A DNA stretch of 37,180 nt, from assembly GCA_038254525.1 (NCBI GenBank), contig JBBSGC010000005.1:1-37180 (forward strand), in the 5' to 3' direction. This document shows positions 32,017 through 37,180 of the stretch, in pieces. Source of the stretch: JBBSGC01 sp038254525 (GTDB lineage: Bacteria; Actinomycetota; Actinomycetes; Propionibacteriales; Nocardioidaceae). The position numbers and the translations under genes are program-made. The notes below the pieces were generated by a model. That model did no database searches, was not told the DNA's origin, and saw only the letters and a list, made by a program, of their open reading frames with translations. Every line of letters begins with the position of its first letter. Position 1 is the first letter of the stretch.

Positions 32017-32805
32017 ATGTTCAACGAGACAGACGTACAGCAGGTAATCGGAAGCACAGCTTACGGCTCCGACGGAGAGAAGATCGGCAAAGTCGGTCAG
32101 GTCTACTTCGACGACCAGACCAACCAGCCGGAGTGGGCCACCGTCAACACCGGTCTGTTCGGGACCAGCGAGAGTTTCGTCCCGCTCAGCGACGCGTCCT
32201 TCGAGGGTGACCGGCTCGTGGTCGGGCACAGCAAGGACCGAGTCAAGGGGGCGCCCAACGTGGACACCGGCGACGGTCACCTGTCCGAGACCGCGGAGCG
32301 CGAGCTGTACGACTACTACGGCGTCAGCTACTCCGACACCACAACCACCGGTACCGGTACCGGTACTGAGGGCTACGACACGTCGGGCCCGCAGACCGAC
32401 CAGGCGATGACACGCTCCGAGGAGCAGCTGCAGGTCGGGACCGCGGCACAGGAGGCTGGGCGTGCCCGGCTGCGCAAGCACGTGACCACCGAGAACGTCA
32501 CGCAGACCGTGCCGGTGCGCAAGGAGCGGGCGGTCCTCGAGACCGAGCCAATCACCGACGCCAACATCGGCGACGCGACCTCCGGTCCGGACATCTCCGA
32601 GGAGGAGCACGAGGTCGTGCTGAACGAGGAGGTGCCGGTCGTGCAGAAGACGACCCAGCCGGTCGAGCGCGTGCGCCTGGGCACCGAAGAGGTCGTCGAG
32701 AACCAGACGGTCACCGAGGAGGTCCGCAAGGAGCACATCGAGACCGACGGCGATGTCACCACCGGCACCACCGACACCACCGGTACCACCGACGGCCGGA
32801 GCTGA
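32017..32805 (+). CDS. PRC-barrel and DUF2382 (YsnF-like) stress protein
   Basis: 262 residues. The PRC-barrel is at residues 1-80 (IGSTAYGSDGEKIGKVGQVY, WATVNTGLFG, FVPLSDASFEGDRLVV). A Thr/Gly linker TTTTGTGTGTEG follows, then a DUF2382 domain from about residue 130 with RLRKHVTTENVTQTVPVRKE, EEEHEVVLNEEVPVVQK and VTEEVRKEHIE. Proteins of this layout are stress-associated in soil actinobacteria; the biochemical role is not established. GAGGAGG lies nine to ten bases before the ATG. A strong terminator follows. Confidence 0.93.
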   Translation: MFNETDVQQVIGSTAYGSDGEKIGKVGQVYFDDQTNQPEWATVNTGLFGTSESFVPLSDASFEGDRLVVGHSKDRVKGAPNVDTGDGHLSETAERELYDYYGVSYSDTTTTGTGTGTEGYDTSGPQTDQAMTRSEEQLQVGTAAQEAGRARLRKHVTTENVTQTVPVRKERAVLETEPITDANIGDATSGPDISEEEHEVVLNEEVPVVQKTTQPVERVRLGTEEVVENQTVTEEVRKEHIETDGDVTTGTTDTTGTTDGRS

Positions 32806-32848
32806 TCCGGGAAAGCAGGCGGCTCCGCTGCCTGCGAGACAACGGTTC

Positions 32849-32882
32849 ACGCGGGGCGCGTCCTTCGGGACGCGCCCCGCGT
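32849..32882 (+). terminator. Hairpin terminator with TTCG tetraloop
   Basis: A 15-bp perfect stem (32849-32863 with 32868-32882, beginning ACGCGGGGCGCGTCC) closes a C(TTCG)G tetraloop. It lies 44 bases after the PRC-barrel stop and also 47 bases past the end of the convergent TetR gene, so it may serve both. Confidence 0.85.
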
Positions 32883-32928
32883 TGCCGTTCCCGGATCGGC
32901 CCTTGGCAGATCTGCCCGAGCAAACGGA

Positions 32929-33675
32929 TCAGGTGGCGTTGCGCAGCAGCGCGATCCGGTCCAGCAGGTTCTCCAGCGACTCCTCGAACTCGCTGGCCGA
33001 GTGATCCTCCGCGAGCGCCTTGTGCAGCCGGTGCACGTGCGGGTGCTGGGCAAGCCCGACCACGTCTCCTGACTCGTCGTCGAGCACGTCCAGCGGACCG
33101 ATGTCTGCTCCGAGGGACGAGACCTCGAGCAGCAGGTGGCCCAGCAGGAAGCTGGTGAATGCTCGGTAGGAGGCCACTGCTGCGTCTTCGGTGAACCCCT
33201 CGCTCACCATCCCGTCGAGATAGGTCTCTACCCAGTCGAGGCTGCGCAGTGGCGGTCGCAGCCACGGCGCCTCCGGCGGGCGCGACGCGATCAGCGGGAA
33301 GGCCTGCGGATGGGTCAGTGCGATCCGGCGCACGCCGTGAGCCAGCCGCTGCAGGAAGTCCTGCCAGCCGTCCTGGGGCGAGTCGATGATGTCTGCGTCG
33401 GCGTGCATCTCGGCCATGATCGTCTCGACGATTCCGTCGAGCAGGTCCTCCCGGCCGGGCACGTACCGGTAGAGCGACATCGCCTCCACGCCGAGCGTTG
33501 CGCCGAGCCGGCGCATGGTCAGCCCGGTAAGGCCCTGCTCGTCGATGAAGGACACGGCCGTGCGTAGGATGCGCTCCCTGGTGAGCGGAACTCGCACCGA
33601 GGGCCGATCCTCACCCGCGACCACCGCCGCGTCGGCGTCGATCGTCGGGGCCTCTAGATCCCCCGGGGATGCCAT
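32929..33675 (-). CDS. TetR-family regulator (TetR_C-type ligand domain)
   Basis: 248 residues from ATG 33675 with GGAGG six bases upstream. The DNA-binding domain is TRERILRTAVSFIDEQGLTG and MRRLGATLGVEAMSLYRYVP near residues 32-72. The C-terminal domain (GFTEDAAVASYRAFTSFLLG) resembles the tetracycline-repressor-type C-terminal domain. The ligand and targets are unknown; no transporter is adjacent. An in-frame GTG at 33696 is a less likely start. Confidence 0.9.
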   Translation of the reverse strand: MASPGDLEAPTIDADAAVVAGEDRPSVRVPLTRERILRTAVSFIDEQGLTGLTMRRLGATLGVEAMSLYRYVPGREDLLDGIVETIMAEMHADADIIDSPQDGWQDFLQRLAHGVRRIALTHPQAFPLIASRPPEAPWLRPPLRSLDWVETYLDGMVSEGFTEDAAVASYRAFTSFLLGHLLLEVSSLGADIGPLDVLDDESGDVVGLAQHPHVHRLHKALAEDHSASEFEESLENLLDRIALLRNAT

Positions 33676-33837
33676 TGCCGCCTCCTTCGAGCCCACGCGC
33701 CCTCGGTCGCCAGCAACCTTCCTGACCTCACCGTACTGCTTTGACGTGCCCCGCCATGGGTGCTCCGAAACCTCGCCGCGCCCAGTCGTGACCTGCGGCC
33801 TTGGCGAGTTTGGTTCTTACCTTGTAAGTTCTCGGGC

Positions 33838-34275
33838 GTGACAGCCAACGGTATGCCGCGACGCGGCACCCTCGCAGAGCAAGGCGTCGCCGACGGGTTC
33901 AACCGAGACGACGGCGATGTCGTCGAGGCCCTGTGCGCCAAGCTGGAAACGCTCCCGGCCATCGAACAGGCCAAGGGAATCTTGATGGCCACCCATCCAC
34001 TGACCCCTGGCGAGGCTTTTGCCCGCCTGGTGGAGACCTCCCAGCGTTGCAATGTCAAGCTGCGCGACCTGGCAGCGGCACTGGTCGCCGACACGGTCGA
34101 AGCCGGTAGTGCCCGGGCCCCCCGCGACCTCAGCCTCGCGGCGGTTGGCCAGCGCTGCGCAGCCGCCCGCAACGGCGCGGCCTCGACCACGGATGCGCGA
34201 GCGAGTAGGTCGGGTGGACCGGCAGCACGGGCGGCCGGTGGCGATATAGTCAGCGCCGAGCGCCTGGGCAGGTAG
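33838..34275 (+). CDS. ANTAR-domain protein
   Basis: 145 residues from GTG 33838 (ATG 33853 is an alternative). The ANTAR RNA-binding domain is LPAIEQAKGILMATHPLTPG through EAFARLVETSQRCNVKLRDL at about residues 38-80. ANTAR proteins bind paired hexanucleotide loops in mRNA leaders and prevent termination. No receiver or GAF sensor domain is present, unlike most family members. The Ala/Arg-rich tail has no recognised domain, and the TAG stop lies inside tRNA-Phe (overlap of 10 bases), so the end may have been altered. An inverted repeat CTTAC-CTT-GTAAG precedes the start. Confidence 0.78.
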   Translation: MTANGMPRRGTLAEQGVADGFNRDDGDVVEALCAKLETLPAIEQAKGILMATHPLTPGEAFARLVETSQRCNVKLRDLAAALVADTVEAGSARAPRDLSLAAVGQRCAAARNGAASTTDARASRSGGPAARAAGGDIVSAERLGR

Positions 34276-34339
34276 CTCAGTTGGTACGAGCGTCCGCCTG
34301 AAAAGTGGAAGGTCGGCGGTTCGATCCCGCCCCTGCCCA
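34266..34339 (+). tRNA. tRNA-Phe (anticodon GAA), integration target
   Basis: Acceptor GGGCAGG pairs with CCTGCCC (34332-34338), the anticodon stem TCCGC/GTGGA encloses CTGAAAA, and the T arm GCGG-TTCGATC-CCGC is intact. CCA is not encoded (ACG follows). A TATAGT at 34247-34252 is a likely -10. From the anticodon loop onward the sequence is repeated at 36954. Confidence 0.96.
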
Positions 34340-34363
34340 CGTGCGAAGCCGCAGGCCAGATGG
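34298..34363 (+). repeat. attL: 66-bp direct repeat in tRNA-Phe
   Basis: All 66 bases, from CTGAAAAG in the anticodon loop through the tRNA 3' end to GCCAGATGG, are identical to 36954-37019. The repeat restores a complete tRNA here. This is the usual outcome of tyrosine-recombinase integration at a tRNA gene. Confidence 0.92.
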
Positions 34364-34377
34364 TGTCTGGCCTGCGG
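34349..34377 (+). terminator. Hairpin after tRNA-Phe
   Basis: CCGCAGGCCAGA (34349-34360) and TCTGGCCTGCGG (34366-34377) form a perfect 12-bp stem with a TGGTG loop. It is the likely terminator of tRNA-Phe. The copy after attR has one mismatch. Confidence 0.8.
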
Positions 34378-34423
34378 TTCGCCTATTCCTCGGCGGTTGA
34401 CCGCAGAAGTTGACCGCAGTCGG

Positions 34424-34600
34424 CTACCCAAGGCGCTCTCCGAGCCGGCTCAACGCGGTCCGCTTCTCGTCCAGCGAGGCATGGGCGTAGATGTTCATCG
34501 TGACGTCGATCGCGCAGATCCTGGCCACGCTGGCATGCGAGACCTGCTTGCCCTGCCTGCGCAGCCGGTCGGCCAAGAGTCGGCTCGACCAATGCGGCCG
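34424..34600 (-). pseudogene. Mosaic of integrase tail and transposase fragment
   Basis: The reverse strand reads VTMNIYAHASLDEKRTALSR then LGERLG and a stop at 34424: the C-terminal end of a phage-type tyrosine recombinase, including the catalytic Tyr. Upstream, in the same frame, HWSSRLLADRLRRQGKQVSH and ASVARI resemble the helix-turn-helix of an IS630-type transposase, not integrase. The join is near 34510. Neither protein can be complete. The integrase tail beside attL fits the remains of the enzyme that inserted this island. Confidence 0.72.
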
Positions 34601-34761
34601 CATACGAACGACAGGGCGGAATCTGCCCCAAGTGCGGCCAACACTTCGAGATCGGTGAGATGGAAGCCGATCACACCACCCCATGGTCGAAGGCCGGGAA
34701 GACAAATGCTAACTGCCAGATGCTGTGCCTTGAGGACAATCGGCGCAAGGGCGCGATCTAG
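34591..34761 (+). pseudogene. HNH endonuclease C-terminal fragment
   Basis: About 56 codons ending at TAG 34761. The HNH zinc-type motif is complete: YERQGGICPKCGQHFE, EADHTTPWSKAGKTNA and NCQMLCLEDNRRKGA. Such C-termini belong to larger nucleases (for example DUF262/HNH proteins of restriction-like systems). The N-terminal part is missing; the frame joins the transposase debris at about 34595. Confidence 0.75.
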
Positions 34762-35046
34762 CGGGCGAGCCCGTACGTGGGACCTCGCGTATGGGCTTGT
34801 CTACATGTGGCCCAACGTCCGCAACTGCCGCGTCGAGGGCGGCTACGCTCGCCGGGATCTGCAGTCTCCGAAGCGAATGTCATGGTAGCCACGGACCCCA
34901 CGGCGGTTCAGCGCATCGCCGTTGCCTGGGTGACACGACCTGTCGTGAGTCGAGAGATACCCCCTGGGCCGTCACCGCTCGTAACCCGGTTGCTTTGCTG
35001 CTTTGCCCTCTACAAGATCAAGGCGCCGGCTTCGCCGACGCACGGC
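34762..35046. other. Non-coding part of the island
   Basis: About 285 bases with no convincing gene. At the right edge, 35023-35041, the leftward transcript would form GCGUCGGC-GAA-GCCGGCGC, a probable terminator for the three-gene cassette. Confidence 0.55.
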
Positions 35047-35571
35047 TCAGGCCCTTTCAAACTCCGCCAGAGTCTGGCCCAGGCCAACACGCATGATGAA
35101 CCGCGCGAATGCCTGCGACAGGTACTCCTTGTAGGGACTCGTGAGGCGAAGCGACGGAGCTTCCCCGTACTGCTTGAGAACGAGTTGCTTCGGGACGACG
35201 TGCACATCGCGGAAGCCAACAATCGACCAACCAAAGTGCTCGCTCGGGGGCATGAGAAAGTCGCAGACAGCGGTCCCCCTGGCGAGCCCGCGCTTGTACT
35301 CGTCTGTCTTCAGATGACTCTTGCCCGCCCTCACCAAGAAGCCGTACTCGTAGACCTCGGCAACGATCAGGCTGTGCTGAGCCCCCTTCGGGATGTCGCA
35401 GGATTGAGTCAGTACGACGACGTTCGCCTCTCGCGTCTCGAACTCGAGCTCGGTCGGATCATCAGCGAAAACCTGCACCGCAAGAGGGAAGTCAAGCAAG
35501 ACATCTCCCTGCTCCAAGTCGCCTGGCGTAGGCGCGTACCACTCACTCCACGGAGAGCCCCCGTCTCTCAC
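35047..35571 (-). CDS. Unrecognised protein, third gene of the island cassette
   Basis: 174 residues from GTG 35571, three bases after the preceding stop. It is soluble, with a central strand-rich segment EANVVVLTQSCDIPKGAQHS and LIVAEVYEYGFLV, and HFGWSIVGFRDVHVVPKQLV later. The TQSCDIP motif is conserved in proteins I associate with phage- or island-borne gene sets, but I cannot name a family. Base composition is lower in GC than the chromosome around it. Confidence 0.72.
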   Translation of the reverse strand: MRDGGSPWSEWYAPTPGDLEQGDVLLDFPLAVQVFADDPTELEFETREANVVVLTQSCDIPKGAQHSLIVAEVYEYGFLVRAGKSHLKTDEYKRGLARGTAVCDFLMPPSEHFGWSIVGFRDVHVVPKQLVLKQYGEAPSLRLTSPYKEYLSQAFARFIMRVGLGQTLAEFERA

Positions 35572-35574
35572 TCG

Positions 35575-35934
35575 CTACCGCCAGAGTTCCGGATCGTCGT
35601 CAGTGTGCGCCCGATACGCTCCGTGACGAATCTTTGGCTTGACTCGACGCCACACGTACGCGTCGCGATACAGCACATCGCTCGGAGCCTCAACGAGCAG
35701 GTCGTCTGGATCGACCGTCGCCGTTGGGAAGCGAGCAAGCGCCCGCTCGATGTCCGCGATACTCGCATCCACCTGCGCCAACAACTCACGATTCACGAGA
35801 TTGCTTGTGGGGACTGGAGTGTCCGGCGTCGCGTAGAGCAGGGACCCGGCGGCCAGGAGAGATGTCGGCACCGCCAGCACCAGCGGAAAGGTGTAGGCCG
35901 GGACGACCTCGACCGGAGTGCGTGATACGGACAT
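35575..35934 (-). CDS. Unrecognised protein, second gene of the island cassette
   Basis: 119 residues. Near the N-terminus TFPLVLAVPTSLLAAGSLLY is hydrophobic and could be one membrane segment. The rest is acidic and helical (LLAQVDASIADIERALARFP) and ends YRAHTDDDPELWR. The ATG shares a base with the stop of the TIGR04255-type gene (TAATG), so translation is coupled. No family recognised. Confidence 0.68.
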   Translation of the reverse strand: MSVSRTPVEVVPAYTFPLVLAVPTSLLAAGSLLYATPDTPVPTSNLVNRELLAQVDASIADIERALARFPTATVDPDDLLVEAPSDVLYRDAYVWRRVKPKIRHGAYRAHTDDDPELWR

Positions 35935-36716
35935 TAGGTAAACAACTCTCTGGCAGGTTCCTTGATGCAGGACTCGAACTCGTCATTCTCAATACGCTTC
36001 AACGCGTCAGCCACTTGAGTGATTTCCTCGAGACTGTGCAGGTCTAACCCATCGCGATAGACCTCGAGATCCAGGAGGAAGTCGACACTCTGAGACTCCT
36101 GCTCCGGCGCCAGGGACGCGAAGGTAAAGACGATGACGGTCTCGTTGTCAGCGAGCACTGACTCCACGCGATGCATGAATCCCCGAAACGTTGCCTGCCC
36201 GTTCTCAGCAGTACGCACGACAAGGTTGAAGTAGTCGTCGGTATCGACCCTGGGACCAGGCACCTTGACACGGTTGATGTACCGGAGCGCGACCCGCCGG
36301 ACCGGTTTGAGCGGCGCGACCTCGCCGGTCAACAGCGCGGCCGACTGGAAACGCTCACGCAGAGCCGGCCAGCCCTCGTAGGGCCGTAGAGAGTTTGCGC
36401 TGAGGGTAAGCGGATTCACAACAACTAAGCGATGTTGTGAGTCGTCTTTGTAGATGTACCGCTGCGCCCCACGATTGAGCGCGAAGTTCGGGCCAACCTG
36501 CGCACCGCCCGGGATCTGAACCTCGACCTGGAGCTGAACCTCGGCCTGGAGCTGCTCCTGAGCTACGGGTTCTTGCGGGTATTCCAGGCGAAATCGTTCG
36601 AAGAGCACCCCCGGGGTCGCAACGTTCCAAGCCAGGGGCTCAGCGAACGTGACCTGTACCAAGGCCTCCTCGATGGGCGGTTTGGGGTACTCACGACGCG
36701 CGCTGTCGTCTGGCAT
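35934..36716 (-). CDS. TIGR04255-type protein, first gene of the island cassette
   Basis: 260 residues from ATG 36716 with GGAAGGGGG four bases upstream. The family hallmarks are YPKPPIEEALVQVTFAEPLA at about residues 9-28, a central KPVRRVALRYINRVKVPG near 136-153, and a C-terminal DLHSLEEITQVADALKRIEN. TIGR04255 proteins are sporadically distributed in bacteria and have no assigned function that I know. An acidic/Gln-rich stretch (EQLQAEVQLQVEVQI) sits near residue 50. Start at 36782 is rejected because it has no ribosome site and alien N-terminus. Confidence 0.8.
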   Translation of the reverse strand: MPDDSARREYPKPPIEEALVQVTFAEPLAWNVATPGVLFERFRLEYPQEPVAQEQLQAEVQLQVEVQIPGGAQVGPNFALNRGAQRYIYKDDSQHRLVVVNPLTLSANSLRPYEGWPALRERFQSAALLTGEVAPLKPVRRVALRYINRVKVPGPRVDTDDYFNLVVRTAENGQATFRGFMHRVESVLADNETVIVFTFASLAPEQESQSVDFLLDLEVYRDGLDLHSLEEITQVADALKRIENDEFESCIKEPARELFT

Positions 36717-36953
36717 GCATCCCCCTTCCGCCAGCGGCCTTACCTGGAGGTTACAGTCCTGCATCCAGCCTCTGCCGGACATTTCGCACAGTGTTGACTA
36801 AGCTAAGGCGCCCTGGGCGAGAGCGCTGCCCCTTGACCGCAGTGCTGACCGCAATGCAGGCGAACGCCCGTACCCAGTGACGAACGGGCCGAGCGTCGGG
36901 CTCGCTCGCGACGGCCCTCCGCGTCCAGCCCAGCCGCCCGGCAAGCGCCTGAG
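36717..36953. other. Right end of the island, non-coding
   Basis: About 237 bases upstream of the cassette. It should contain the cassette promoter, which I cannot define, and a pair of TTGACCGCAG-like repeats at 36833-36842 and 36845-36854 that mirror a pair near the left end (34397-34406, 34410-34419). Confidence 0.55.
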
Positions 36954-37019
36954 CTGAAAAGTGGAAGGTCGGCGGTTCGATCCCGCCCCTGCCCACGTGC
37001 GAAGCCGCAGGCCAGATGG
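36954..37019 (+). repeat. attR: 66-bp direct repeat (tRNA-Phe 3' part)
   Basis: Identical over 66 bases to 34298-34363. It contains only the 3' half of tRNA-Phe (to 36995) and the start of its terminator hairpin (37005-37035). It marks the right junction of the island with chromosome. Confidence 0.92.
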
Positions 37020-37124
37020 GGCGTCTGGCCCGCGGTTCGCTCGTTCACGGGCGTTTGACCATAGCCGCCGTTGACCGCGACGGGGTCGTGCCCCATGACG
37101 ACCTCGGGCCGCTAACGTCCGCTC

Positions 37125-37180
37125 ATGAACAGTTCCTTCGTCAAGTCGGTGACCTTCGACTGTCACAACACCTTGACTCT
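37125..37180 (+). CDS. Start of a probable VOC (glyoxalase-like) protein
   Basis: The first 18 codons, MNSSFVKSVTFDCHNTLT, resemble the N-terminal beta strand of VOC-superfamily proteins (VTFDC at residues 9-13). The rest is outside the window, so the call is tentative. Confidence 0.45.
   Translation, partial: MNSSFVKSVTFDCHNTLT

Noticed and set aside
33654..34340. Reverse frame with GGIEPPTFHFS near its start
   Set aside because: Such peptides arise from reading tRNA genes antisense; here it crosses tRNA-Phe and the ANTAR gene.
34777..35925. 382-codon forward frame in the island
   Set aside because: It lies opposite the two unrecognised cassette genes, which have coupled starts and better coding character; the forward frame shows no motif.
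36751..36996. Reverse frame starting GRGGIEPPTFHFS at the right repeat
   Set aside because: Same tRNA-antisense artefact, from the attR copy of the tRNA-Phe 3' half.

Overview
The window is high-GC DNA with dense, often translationally coupled genes, GTG starts, GTTT/GGGTA stress-type promoters, an ANTAR protein and a tRNA-Phe integration site. This points to an actinobacterium; I cannot place it below that level from sequence alone. It reads as chromosome with one small mobile island near the right end and one degenerate insertion element in the middle.

Region 1 (1-10700) is a mixed housekeeping stretch: the start of a response regulator, a class II-type phosphoribulokinase with no RuBisCO nearby, an exonuclease/endonuclease/phosphatase-family protein, a coupled pair of beta-propeller lipoproteins (YVTN type and Kelch type), a short-chain dehydrogenase, a coupled RseB/LolA-like protein plus ABC exporter, a lipase-like hydrolase, a T4-endonuclease-V-like protein, a tiny ferritin-like protein behind a stress-type promoter, and a mismatch-specific DNA glycosylase.

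Region 2 (10707-21083) is a phenylacetate catabolic cluster: paaK and paaI leftward, paaN rightward, then a TetR regulator and paaABCDE. Phenylacetate is activated by PaaK, epoxidised by PaaABCDE, and the ring-opening aldehyde is probably handled by PaaN. Two identical 16-bp palindromes sit on the two divergent/forward promoters and are the likely regulator sites. The cluster is interrupted by an ArsR/Cys-rich-peptide pair and by an IS5-like element whose best terminal repeats enclose a foreign-looking P-loop kinase gene. paaI appears frameshifted.

Region 3 (21102-26653) runs leftward: a methyltransferase/flavoprotein pair resembling the tuberculostearic (10-methyl) fatty acid system, a ferritin-like protein, aroQ, a zincin-like metallopeptidase, a class I methyltransferase and a Pr6Pr-type membrane protein.

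Region 4 (26736-33696) has tRNA-Glu and tRNA-Asp, then a tightly coupled leftward operon (DUF4129, small membrane protein, MoxR, DUF58, membrane protein) whose last gene reads antisense into tRNA-Asp. Next is a divergent pair (four-helix membrane protein / PRC-barrel-DUF2382 protein) with a GTTT-N15-GGGTA promoter on each side, then a TetR regulator.

Region 5 (33838-37180) has an ANTAR-domain protein, tRNA-Phe, and a 2.66-kb island between two perfect 66-bp repeats that start in the tRNA anticodon loop. The island carries integrase, transposase and HNH debris and an intact-looking three-gene cassette (a TIGR04255-type protein plus two unrecognised proteins). This cassette is the best candidate for an undescribed system. 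The window ends in the first codons of a probable VOC-family gene.
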